In this document: positions 43,498 through 51,204 of the stretch, one piece after another
How the letters are laid out: each line of letters starts with the position of its first letter
Numbering within the stretch: position 1 is the first letter of the stretch
Translations under genes and position numbers: made by a program
Assembly: GCF_024298865.1 (NCBI RefSeq)
Contig: NZ_CP101161.1
Coordinates: forward strand, 3,183,227 to 3,247,226
From: Halorarius halobius
GTDB lineage: Archaea; Halobacteriota; Halobacteria; Halobacteriales; Haloarculaceae
Direction of reading: 5' to 3'
DNA: 64,000 nt
Notes under the pieces: generated by a model
Databases searched by the model: none
The model's input: the letters and a program-made list of their open reading frames with translations, nothing else
Told to the model about the DNA's origin: nothing

Positions 43498-43610
43498 CTA
43501 CCCGATGTTGCCGACGGCTCCCGACGGATAGGGCTCGTCGGTCCGTGGATGATATCCCAGCTACCGGGGCGTTCGATACAGAGGTTCTATTTTGCACGCC
43601 CCGGCTTGAC

Positions 43611-44024
43611 CTAGTCGAGGTCGCGGGGATCGATATGCTCGATTTCGGGAATCTCGGGAAACAGGGTGTCCGTTGAGACAATCGGCTCGTCGAGGACAGC
43701 CGCGCTGCCAAGATGCACCCCATCGAATACGTTCAGGGCGTCATACTGTGATCGGAGCTCCGCAGCGGCGTCCAGTGCGTCACTGGTCAACGGCACCAGC
43801 TCGATATTTTGACTAGCGATCTCCTGGTGTGCTCGGACGACGCTGCCGCGATTCCACTCGTCTTCCATCACGTACTGGAGTTCGATGCCCGTCGCGACCG
43901 ACGTCTTCGGCTCCTCGATAGAATCGATATCGACGTCACTCGCGAGCCAGTCATCGGCTTTCAGCTCCGCGAGGAGGACGTCGAGGTCAAGATACACGTT
44001 TTCGGTCCAGTCGCTCTTCGACAT
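43611..44024 (-). CDS. PIN-domain ribonuclease toxin (VapC family)
   Basis: 137 residues from ATG 44024. PIN acidic residues appear in VYLDLDVLLAE (D at strand 1), in the central part (ATGIELQYV), and in NVFDGVHLGSA with a final IVSTDTLF. These match VapC-type magnesium-dependent RNases that cut tRNA or rRNA. The gene overlaps the antitoxin frame by 38 nt; the antitoxin is upstream and translated first, the usual order. Longer ORFs starting further upstream are in the antitoxin region and are rejected. Confidence 0.85.
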   Translation of the reverse strand: MSKSDWTENVYLDLDVLLAELKADDWLASDVDIDSIEEPKTSVATGIELQYVMEDEWNRGSVVRAHQEIASQNIELVPLTSDALDAAAELRSQYDALNVFDGVHLGSAAVLDEPIVSTDTLFPEIPEIEHIDPRDLD

Positions 44025-44211
44025 CGTTCCGCGCTTCGCTGTCCGCCTGTTCGTGGAGGCGTTCCAGATGCTCTTCGCGAACGACGAGCCGAGCACCGTA
44101 TCGGAGCGCCTCCGACCGCGACCCGAAGACGCCGTCCTCGACGAGCCTGTCGAGACGGTCAACGAGCTCCGGCGGGAGCGAGACCGGAACAGACTGTCGA
44201 TCGCTGCTCAT
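43987..44211 (-). CDS. Ribbon-helix-helix antitoxin (VapB/CopG type)
   Basis: 74 residues from ATG 44211 (MSSDRQSVPVSLPPELVDRL). The first 45 residues are a ribbon-helix-helix DNA-binding fold (SVPVSLPPELVDRLDRLVED, then SRSEALRYGARLVV), followed by a charged helix (EEHLERLHEQADSEARNDVE) that would wrap the toxin. It overlaps vapC by 38 nt. A palindrome overlapping the minus-strand promoter fits autoregulation. GGAGGT immediately precedes the ATG. Confidence 0.85.
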   Translation of the reverse strand: MSSDRQSVPVSLPPELVDRLDRLVEDGVFGSRSEALRYGARLVVREEHLERLHEQADSEARNDVEERLDRKRVS

Positions 44212-44225
44212 ACCTCCACGTACTC

Positions 44226-44239
44226 TATACGATTGTATA
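44226..44239. promoter_or_regulatory. Candidate VapB operator overlapping the TATA box
   Basis: TATAC-GATT-GTATA, a symmetric 14-bp site 15 nt before the antitoxin ATG (minus strand). It abuts the AT-rich TTTATA promoter sequence (44236-44245 region) expected about 28 nt upstream of the start, so bound RHH protein would block transcription. Confidence 0.45.
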
Positions 44240-44529
44240 AATATTTCGCGGCAATCGAAGCGGTATTCTTCCGACCTGGACGAGGCCCCTCGCACATAGC
44301 CAGGCCACGGAACGCATGACCGATACGCCCGGGAAATGAGACCGAATCTGAATGCATAGCACACTACGGACTCGTGCTGAACTCAGCCTCTATAATCAGC
44401 ACGCAATTTGTATCGACTTCAGAGAGTTTCAACAGCGTCTCGGCTTTATATATCCACCCGAATAGTGAGCCAGTAGCCGATTCACGTCTCGGGCAGGTGG
44501 TCATCGTATGTTTCCGCGCTCGTTCGAAA

Positions 44530-45045
44530 CGGATCGGCTCGAATTTGAACGCATACGCTCGAACTCTCGCGACTGATCACGGGCAGGAAATCGAGTTCAT
44601 CGAAGGTAGCGTGACGGATATGTCGATGATTTCTGACGCCACTTACGAGCTTGCGTTTTCGGCATTCGCGTTCCAGTGGGTAGATGACTTACAGGCCTGC
44701 TTCGAGGAAGCGTACCGCATCTTATGCGACGGTGGCAAACTCGTGTTCAGCGTCGGCCATCTCTACTACAAGATTGTATCCCCGGAGACACACGACTTCG
44801 AGACGAGCTACTTCGATGATTCGCCACGTAGGGAGTACAGCGAATCTCTCGATGCCGAGATGGTCGTCCATCGGCGTCGGGTCAGCGAGACGGTACGGCA
44901 GCTGACCGATGCTGGATTCTTGCTTGAAACAATTCGAGAGCTAGGATACGAAGACCCAGAAGCGTACGAATCGGAGTTCGGGAGCTTCGTTCCTGACTTG
45001 ATGTCAAAAGTGCCTCCCACGATTATCTATTCAGCTCGAAAATGA
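44530..45045 (+). pseudogene. Class I methyltransferase, C-terminal two-thirds only
   Basis: The frame reads ARTLATDHGQEIEFIEGSVTDM...ATYELAFSAFAFQWVDDLQACFEEAYRILCDGGKLVFSVGH, which is a class I SAM methyltransferase from about motif II to motif VI (with the DGGKLVFS post-IV segment). The glycine-rich motif I (E/DxGxGxG) is absent: upstream sequence in this frame is unlike a methyltransferase. No upstream frame with motif I was found in the 300 bp between it and vapB. It is a truncated remnant rather than a functional enzyme. Confidence 0.55.
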
Positions 45046-45253
45046 TGAGTACCTCAGATTCCGACCGGTGCGTTATCTAAGACGGTCCAGCGACTACAGA
45101 ACAGTAGACGAGTCGACGACGTGCGCCCCCGACACACTGGTAGTAGAAGTCAACAGTATGTGGGTACACCATACGGGAACGCCACACGGATGCCTCAATC
45201 GGAGAGCCGGTGGCTGATAGCGACCCGAAACCGTTCCACGAAAAGAGAAGGTC

Positions 45254-45892
45254 TCAGCAGGCGCCGCCGCCTGCGCCGGCCGCGGCACCGGCGCCCGCAC
45301 AGCTCGCGGCACTCGCGCTGGCGCCCGCCGCGGCCGCCGTGCCGGCGACGACGATCGCCGCGTCGTCGGTCCGACTGTAGTCCTTGCACTCGCCCCACGC
45401 GACCGGCGCGATCTCGTCGTCGATGTCGTCGGCCGCCTCGACCGCGTCGCGAAGCGCGGCGACGTCGAAGCCGGCGTCGGTCGCGTACCGGTCGACGAGA
45501 TTGTCCGTGAGTGCGACCCGGCGACATTCCTGGGCCTCGAACAGTTCGTCGCCGTCGAACGTAAACTGGACGTCGAAATGGCGGACGAACACGTCGTCGA
45601 ACGGCGCCTGGAGGGCCCCGGCCGCCTCGCCGACGAGCTTCCAGACGAGATCCAGATCCGGATTCTCGACGTCCTCGCCGAGCGAGAAGCGGGCGATGGG
45701 GACGACGACCGGCTCACCGTCGGGCCCCTCGTTGACGACCGCGACGCCGGTGACGCCACAGTCCTCGACGTCGTAGCCGCCCCGGTCCACGGCATCACGG
45801 AGCGCCTCGTCCGCGTCGCTCTGTCGGGATTCGAGGTCGACCTGTTCGTCGGGCGTATCGTCGCCGAGCAGACGTTCGAGCAGGGAGGGCAT
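45254..45892 (-). CDS. Conserved acidic protein with Ala/Gly/Cys C-terminal tail
   Basis: 212 residues from ATG 45892 (MPSLLERLLGDDTPDEQVDL). The first 170 residues have mixed alpha/beta content with a cysteine in the middle (DVEDCGVTG) and DELFEAQECRRVALTDNL. The last 30 are low complexity (VAGTAAAAGASASAASCAGA, then GGGAC at the end), ending in a Cys. I do not recognise the family. The tail could be a processed or cross-linking peptide. The gene is downstream of the Usp/PIN-fragment region, with the same orientation. Confidence 0.6.
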   Translation of the reverse strand: MPSLLERLLGDDTPDEQVDLESRQSDADEALRDAVDRGGYDVEDCGVTGVAVVNEGPDGEPVVVPIARFSLGEDVENPDLDLVWKLVGEAAGALQAPFDDVFVRHFDVQFTFDGDELFEAQECRRVALTDNLVDRYATDAGFDVAALRDAVEAADDIDDEIAPVAWGECKDYSRTDDAAIVVAGTAAAAGASASAASCAGAGAAAGAGGGAC

Positions 45893-45944
45893 CGTGGTCG
45901 AGGCTATCGGGCGACGGAACTTCGACGTTGTGGTCGACGGTGTG

Positions 45945-46133
45945 TCAGCGATACTCCGAGATCGTTCGATACGGGACGTCGTACCCGATATCGTCGATCC
46001 ACCACGACAGCCACTCGTCGGCGGTATCCTCTTCGATCTTCCCGGCATCAATCGCGGCCAGCAGAACACCGACCGAGCCGACCACAGTCACACCCTGTGT
46101 GTTCGCAAACGACCGTGCATCGCCGTCGTCACT
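45945..46133 (-). pseudogene. PIN-domain (DUF3368-like) C-terminal fragment
   Basis: A short minus-strand frame encodes SDDGDARSFANTQGVTVVGS followed by VGVLLAAIDAGKIEED and a short helix ending EYR and TGA. This is the typical C-terminus of DUF3368-type PIN proteins, with the DD.AR motif and the GS-VGVLL strand. No start codon or N-terminal half exists: the frame begins at the end of the UspA gene. It is the relic of another toxin-like gene. Confidence 0.6.
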
Positions 46134-46998
46134 CCGGGTTTGCGAGCGTCATGACGGGAACTGGGGCCGACCGCACGGTCGTCTCGGCGACGCTACCGAG
46201 CAGAATGCGGTCCGTGCCGCGCCGGCCCGTCGTTCCCATCCCGACCACGTGGATGTCGTGCGAGTCGATGCTGTCGAGGATCACGTCGGCGGGCCGGCCG
46301 TGGACGACGTGCCGGGCGATATCCTCGAGGCCCTGGTCCTGAGCCATCGAGACGACCGTCTCGACCGCATCGTTCGCGGCGGATTCGTTCTCCTTGCCCG
46401 AGACCGTCGACCGGACATCCGGCCCGAGCGTCGTGTCGTCCACGACCGACAGGACGTGGACGGTCGCGTCGAGCGCGGCCGCAAACTGGACGAGATGGTC
46501 GGCGGCGTGTTCGGCGGCGGGACTCCCGTCGGTCGGAACGAGGACGTTCTCGTAGGGGAACGCGAGCGTCTCGTCGGGTTGCATGCGGACTGAGAGTACA
46601 GGCACAGACGAGAGCCGGACCACCTTCTCGGCGACGCTCCCGACGAAGTAGCGGGAGACTCCCTCGCGGCCGTGTGTCGGCATCACGATCAGGTCCTGGT
46701 CGTACCGCTCGGCGTAGTCGACGATCGTCGGCGCCGGATTGCCCTGGACGACGTCGGTTGAGTACGGCACTCCGAGCGTCTCCAGGGTCTTTGCGGCCTC
46801 CTCGAGGACATCCTTCCCCTCCTCGACGAGCGCGTCGACGGTGTGCCCCTCGACGACGGTGACGCTGTCGCGCGACGTGTCGGCGACGTTCAGCAACTGG
46901 ATGCTCGCGTCGGCCCAGTGGGCGATCTCGCTGGCGTGGTGCAGTACCTCGGATGCACCCTCGTTGCCGTCGTACGGGAGAAGAATGCTCTCGTACAT
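46129..46998 (-). CDS. Tandem universal stress protein (UspA)
   Basis: 289 residues from ATG 46998 (MYESILLPYDGNEGASEVL). Two UspA domains (1-140 and 145-289), each with the strand VLVPTDGS/ILLPYDGNE at the start and a GxxGxnnn nucleotide-binding stretch (VMPTHGREGVSRYFVGSVAE; GMGTTGRRGTDRILLGSVAE) at the end. Both loops keep the GX2GX9G(S/T) ATP pattern. Usp proteins bind ATP and help under stress; the target is unknown. The gene is monocistronic, with the PIN remnant at its end. Confidence 0.92.
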   Translation of the reverse strand: MYESILLPYDGNEGASEVLHHASEIAHWADASIQLLNVADTSRDSVTVVEGHTVDALVEEGKDVLEEAAKTLETLGVPYSTDVVQGNPAPTIVDYAERYDQDLIVMPTHGREGVSRYFVGSVAEKVVRLSSVPVLSVRMQPDETLAFPYENVLVPTDGSPAAEHAADHLVQFAAALDATVHVLSVVDDTTLGPDVRSTVSGKENESAANDAVETVVSMAQDQGLEDIARHVVHGRPADVILDSIDSHDIHVVGMGTTGRRGTDRILLGSVAETTVRSAPVPVMTLANPE

Positions 46999-47136
46999 CT
47001 GTCGGTATCGGCGGGCTACGGCGACCGCGCCCCTAATGGTTTGCACACCGCACTGCCGACGTGGCGGCCTGCGACTCCAGTCGGGCGAACGAGGGGGCAC
47101 GGCGCCGCAGACAGTCGCGGTCGCCGAGCCACCCGT

Positions 47137-48537
47137 TCACTCGGCGTCGCGCTCGTCGGCCGGCAACTCGCCGTCGCCGAACTCGGACGAGGGCCGGTTC
47201 ACGCTCACCCGGACCTTCTGGATGCGGGTGTTCTCCACCTGTTCGGCCCGTAACGTCACGTTCTCGTAGGTGAACTCCTCACCCTCCTCGACCAGCCGGC
47301 CGGCGCGGTTGAAGATGAACCCCGAAATCGTTTCGAACTCCTCGCCCTCCGGCAGGACGATGTCGAGCGCCTCGTTCACCTGCTCGATGTTGACCGCACC
47401 GTCCACCCGGACGGTGTCGTCGTCGATGACCTCGACCGGCGGGTCCTCGTCGCCGACCAGTATCTCGCCGACGATCTCCTCGGTCATGTCCTCCATCGTG
47501 ATCAGCCCCTCCGTCGCGCCGAACTCGTCGATGACGATGACCATATGCAGGCGGTTCTCGCGCATCTCCGAGAGGAGGTCGTCGACGTTCTTCGACTCGG
47601 GGACGTGTAGCGTCTGGTTGACCACGTCGGCCACCTCGAGATCGGCGAACGCATCGGCGTCCGCGTCCTCCAGTTCGCGGATGTCGAACACGCCGACGAC
47701 GTTGTCCAGCGAGCCCTCGTAGGCGGGCAGGCGGGCGTGCCCCGACTGGATACACTGCTCGATGGCCTCCTGGACGGTCGCGTCGGTCGGAACGGCCTCC
47801 ATGTCGAGCCGCGGGGTCATCACCTCCTTGGCGGTGGCGTCGGTGAACCGCAGGGTGCGCTGGAGCATCTGGCGCTCCTCCTCGTCGAGGATGCCCTCCC
47901 GCTCGCCGGTCTTGATGATGTTCCGGATCTCCTCGCGGGTGACGTACGACGACTCGATGGCCGAGCTACCGCCGGTGACTCTGTTGACGAGCCCCGTCAG
48001 ATAGTAGAACAGGGTGATGAGCGGCCACAGCAGTTTCCCGACGATCTTCAGCGGGGGCGCGACGGTCCGGGCCCACGAGTCGGTGTTCTCGACGGCGTAG
48101 GACTTCGGCGCGCTCTCGCCGAACAGCAGCACCATCGACGTGATGCCGAACGAGGAGACGAGCACCGCGGCACCGGGATCGAAGTAGAAGCCGACGATGG
48201 TCGTCGAAATCGACGACATCGTGATGTTGACCATGTTGTTCCCCACGAGGATCGTCACGAGCAGGCGGTGGGGGTCCTCCTTGAGGGACTTGACCGCGTG
48301 AGCGCCACGCTTCCCCTGCTCGACCATCGCATCGATCTGGTGGGTGGGCAGCGAGAACAGCGCGATCTCGGACGACGAGAAGAACCCCGAACCCATGAGC
48401 AACAGCAGTATCATCACCGCTCCGATGCCGGTGATCGCCGGCTTACCCAGTTCGATACCCACGACCGGTACGGTGTACTGCAGAACGCCGACCACAGACT
48501 CTGCTGTGAGGACGGGTGCTCCCATCAATATCGACAC
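47137..48537 (-). CDS. CNNM/CorC (HlyC) family membrane protein with CBS and CorC domains
   Basis: 466 residues. An N-terminal helix, DUF21 domain (about residues 35-200; FFSSSEIALFSLPTHQIDAM), two CBS motifs (around 255-365; VMTPRLDMEAVPTDATVQEA and LHMVIVIDEFGATEGLITME) and a CorC_HlyC C-terminal domain (VRVDGAVNIEQVNEALDIVL) complete the full-length family architecture, unlike the shorter one at 25240. It is probably a Mg2+/Co2+ efflux or transport protein. The start may be further downstream, since the first 25 residues are not in the family core. Confidence 0.92.
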   Translation of the reverse strand: MSILMGAPVLTAESVVGVLQYTVPVVGIELGKPAITGIGAVMILLLLMGSGFFSSSEIALFSLPTHQIDAMVEQGKRGAHAVKSLKEDPHRLLVTILVGNNMVNITMSSISTTIVGFYFDPGAAVLVSSFGITSMVLLFGESAPKSYAVENTDSWARTVAPPLKIVGKLLWPLITLFYYLTGLVNRVTGGSSAIESSYVTREEIRNIIKTGEREGILDEEERQMLQRTLRFTDATAKEVMTPRLDMEAVPTDATVQEAIEQCIQSGHARLPAYEGSLDNVVGVFDIRELEDADADAFADLEVADVVNQTLHVPESKNVDDLLSEMRENRLHMVIVIDEFGATEGLITMEDMTEEIVGEILVGDEDPPVEVIDDDTVRVDGAVNIEQVNEALDIVLPEGEEFETISGFIFNRAGRLVEEGEEFTYENVTLRAEQVENTRIQKVRVSVNRPSSEFGDGELPADERDAE

Positions 48538-48619
48538 TTACTATAGCAGCACAGTAACGCTTGTGTACCCGCCGTCGATCTCGATGCAGCTACAATCGGG
48601 ATTTGGGTCTGAGCCGGGC

Positions 48620-48626
48620 TTAATAT
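48620..48626 (+). promoter_or_regulatory. TATA box for the CPBP gene
   Basis: TTAATAT lies about 30 nt before the ATG at 48653, predicting a near-leaderless transcript and supporting this start among several upstream in-frame ATGs. Confidence 0.5.
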
Positions 48627-48652
48627 CCATCGGTGGGACCGTTCAACCAGAG

Positions 48653-49387
48653 ATGGAAACGAAACACTCCGGTATGCAGTTACCTGGTGGGGAGCCGACC
48701 GGGAAACGCCTCCTCGCGACGGCGCTCGTCATAACGATCGCACTGTGGGGGTGGCTCACGGGCTGGTCGTTCGTCTTCGGCAGTGTGCCCGGGCGGGAGC
48801 CGCTGGTCCTCGCTGACCAGCCCGTCGTCCGGGACGTCGCCTACCAACTGCTCCGGGCGCTGTTCGCCGTCGGCGTCGCGGCCGCCGTCGTCCGTCACTT
48901 CGGCATCGAGTCGCCGCTGGCGTGGCTGGGCGTCAGCCGCCCGGCCGGCCGGGAGTGGGGCTATCTCCCCCTCGGAATTGTCCTGCTGATCGTGACGCTC
49001 CTGGGTGCACAGGTCCTGTTGATGGGAGTGCTGGGGTTCGAGCGGACGCCGAGCCAATCCTTGGCGGACCCGGTAATGCTGTCACGGTTACTGACGCTTC
49101 TGGTGCTCGTCGGGCCCGCCGAGGAACTCATCTTTCGGGGTACCGTCCAGCAGTCACTGGGTGACAGGTTCGGCGAGTGGCCGGCCATCCTGATCGCGGC
49201 GACGCTGTTCGGCTTCGGTCACGTCAGCCTCTGGGCGACTGCCCCTGGCGACCTCCTCTGGTTGGTCGCCCAGACCGGTGCCGGCGTCGTCCTCGGGTGG
49301 GTGTACTACCGAACTGATAACCTCGTCGTGACGGCACTGACCCACGGGGGGTTCGTCTCGCTGACGACGGCCCTTGCGGTCATGTAG
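48653..49387 (+). CDS. CPBP-family intramembrane metalloprotease
   Basis: 244 residues from ATG 48653 (METKHSGMQLPGGEPTGKRL). Six or seven membrane helices; motifs are AEELIFRGTVQQSL (EExxxR), FGFGHVSLWATA (motif 2 His) and a terminal TALTHGGFVS (third motif). All three glutamate/histidine motifs of the CPBP/Rce1 group are kept. Substrate unknown. It is divergent from the CorC-type gene. Confidence 0.9.
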   Translation: METKHSGMQLPGGEPTGKRLLATALVITIALWGWLTGWSFVFGSVPGREPLVLADQPVVRDVAYQLLRALFAVGVAAAVVRHFGIESPLAWLGVSRPAGREWGYLPLGIVLLIVTLLGAQVLLMGVLGFERTPSQSLADPVMLSRLLTLLVLVGPAEELIFRGTVQQSLGDRFGEWPAILIAATLFGFGHVSLWATAPGDLLWLVAQTGAGVVLGWVYYRTDNLVVTALTHGGFVSLTTALAVM

Positions 49388-49628
49388 CCGGGCCTCGATG
49401 ACGTTGCAGCGTCCGGAATGAACCGCCGCGGGCAGGGCACCACGGTGACGAACGAAACACCCGACTGTTGTGTCCGGGCTGGATGGGTTGGTCGACCGGG
49501 TCCGGCGCAGACTCACGAATCATCCCCACGAGAACGGCGGGGCGTTTTCACCGAACGTCCGTATATATCCCATCACTGGTGAGGCAGAGCGCCTACGCGC
49601 CGCCCGCGGGTAGGCACAACCGTGGACG

Positions 49629-50225
49629 ATGCAGCACTATCACCGCCCGATCGCCGACCCACCCGTGCCCGAGACGGTCTCCGCCCTCCCCGACGACGCC
49701 GTCGTCGGCCACGCCGACCGGGAGTCCATCCTCTCGACGCTTCGCTCGGAGGCGGGGATCGACCACTGTCCCTGTGTGACGGCCCGGGAGGACGGCGACC
49801 GCTACGAGCCCATCTATCATTCCACGAGCTACGACGACCGAATCGAGTGGGGCGTCGTCACCGAGGACAGCTGTGACAACCTGGCTCGCGTGCTCGTGCG
49901 GCTACGCGAACTCGAGGAGTCGGCCGCTCTCGTCGACCGGTGTGTCGACCTGATGAGAGAGTGGCCCGACGACGAGCGGACGGTTCAGTCGAGCGTTCCA
50001 CTGAAGCCCACCGGCGAGTGCTACCGCGCCGTCGGGGGCGTGAAGGGCGAACTCGGTATCTACATCCGCGCGGACGCCACCGACACGCCCGCCCGGTTCA
50101 AGATCCGCGGACCCTCCTTCTCGAACCTGCAGGCGCTCCCCGAGATGGCCGACGGAGAGTACGTTCCGGACCTTGTGGCGACGCTCGGGAGCCTCGATAC
50201 CATAAGGGGGGAGGTGGCTCGCTGA
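49629..50225 (+). CDS. Stand-alone NuoD C-terminal-domain-like protein
   Basis: 198 residues. From about residue 60 on it follows the C-terminal part of NADH-quinone oxidoreductase subunit D: CDNLARVLVRLRELEESAAL aligns with the NYDR.LVRxxEM segment, and VGGVKGELGIYIRADATDTP with the PKGELG-Y-vSDGTDKP stretch, followed by IRGPSFSNLQALPEM, the RxPSF.N family signature. The N-terminal half of NuoD is missing. No nuo genes are near. It may be a paralogous subunit or regulator; a zinc-finger gene follows 2 bp after its TGA. Confidence 0.7.
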   Translation: MQHYHRPIADPPVPETVSALPDDAVVGHADRESILSTLRSEAGIDHCPCVTAREDGDRYEPIYHSTSYDDRIEWGVVTEDSCDNLARVLVRLRELEESAALVDRCVDLMREWPDDERTVQSSVPLKPTGECYRAVGGVKGELGIYIRADATDTPARFKIRGPSFSNLQALPEMADGEYVPDLVATLGSLDTIRGEVAR

Positions 50226-50227
50226 CG

Positions 50228-50515
50228 ATGTCCTCGACGCGACTATGGGGCCGCGACGCCGGCCGTGAGGTGACCTGTATCGCCTGTGGCGAGACGGTCG
50301 ACCGCGCCGACGCCCGCGAGTACGACAAGCACGGCGACCGCTGGGACCGCGACGACAAGCAGTTCGAGTTCCTCTGTAAGCCCTGTGACAGTGCCTGCTG
50401 TCACCAGAACCGCGAGGGGCTCGAGGAGGCGCTCGTGGCCGCCCGCGCAGGACAAACGGACCAGAAAACGTTCCTCCGGCGGTTCTGTGAGCTGACGGTC
50501 GAGGACGCGAACTGA
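50228..50515 (+). CDS. CxxC zinc-finger protein
   Basis: 95 residues, ATG two bases after the NuoD-like stop (TGACGATG), hence co-translated. The zinc site is CIACG (residues 17-21) and CKPCDSACC (residues about 50-58), with a helical C-terminal half (EGLEEALVAARAGQTDQKTF). It resembles haloarchaeal zinc-binding small proteins that have no known function. As the two genes form an operon it may act with the NuoD-like protein. Confidence 0.7.
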   Translation: MSSTRLWGRDAGREVTCIACGETVDRADAREYDKHGDRWDRDDKQFEFLCKPCDSACCHQNREGLEEALVAARAGQTDQKTFLRRFCELTVEDAN

Positions 50516-50646
50516 GACCGGACACGTGGCTTCGTCTCAGTCCTCCTCTCGCCGGCCGTCGCCGAAAGCAGTCGGTCGATTCGAGCCTCCTGACGGGGAT
50601 GCTTTCAGTCGTGTCCGACAGTATCGGAGGACGACACCTGCGGTGT

Positions 50647-51110
50647 TGACATCCTCCTCCGCGTGAACGCGGAGGACTCCCGAGGGGTGGGAGTGTCAGG
50701 TTCGCAGTCCAGTCACCGGACTACCACACCTTTCGGGCGCGGGTAGTCCCACAGTGTCGGTGTGGTGGACTGCTGGCGGTGCCAACCCGCCGGTACCCCT
50801 ATCCTCGACCGTGTACGGCGTTCAAGTGTTGTTTTGGCCACAGGGACGCCAGCAGGCGTCAGCGGACTCGGGGGTATCTTCAGGTTCACTTCGAGCAGTC
50901 GGCACGTCGGCACACCCTTCGAGGATGTGGCGTTCACCGACTGCCCTTTCGGATACTACCTCGTTACGTGGGCGGACAGGCCGCCTCCGAAGGACGGTTC
51001 GGAATCCGCTCCGTTCCGACCGATTCCTCCCTGTTAGTAGGATGGCCTGTCACTTAAACGCCGGTATTCTGAAACTCAGCGAGTTGTCGAACGTGGATTC
51101 TCCCCCAAGT
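50647..51110 (-). mobile_element. TnpB-less IS1341 derivative (relic 1)
   Basis: On the minus strand it opens with GGGGGAGAATCC (near 51108-51092) and closes with a hairpin (50656-50675, CCTCCGCG-TGAA-CGCGGAGG) and GGAGGATGTCAA at 50647-50654. Between lies about 400 bp with a degenerate tnpB 3-prime region (for example TTGGCACCGCCAG on the minus strand near 50775-50790). No intact tnpB. The same organisation occurs at 55682-56176. It keeps the putative omega-RNA end, so it may be a mobilisable MITE-like unit. Coordinates of the ends are approximate. Confidence 0.6.
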
Positions 51111-51122
51111 GACGGCGCGTAT

Positions 51123-51142
51123 CCACGGCCTGAAGGCCGTGG
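51123..51142. repeat. Perfect hairpin next to relic 1
   Basis: CCACGGCC-TGAA-GGCCGTGG, 8-bp stem with the same TGAA/TTCA loop as the IS right-end hairpins in this window. It lies just outside the assigned relic, so may be an end of a further IS copy. Confidence 0.4.
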
Positions 51143-51204
51143 TGTTACGCCTGCTCCGCGTATAAGAGCATCCGGGACGGCGGCGCCGACCTGTGAGATC
51201 AAGA

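Noticed and set aside
46739..47269. Plus-strand 176-codon frame over UspA and CorC genes
   Set aside because: Ser/Arg-rich antisense shadow.
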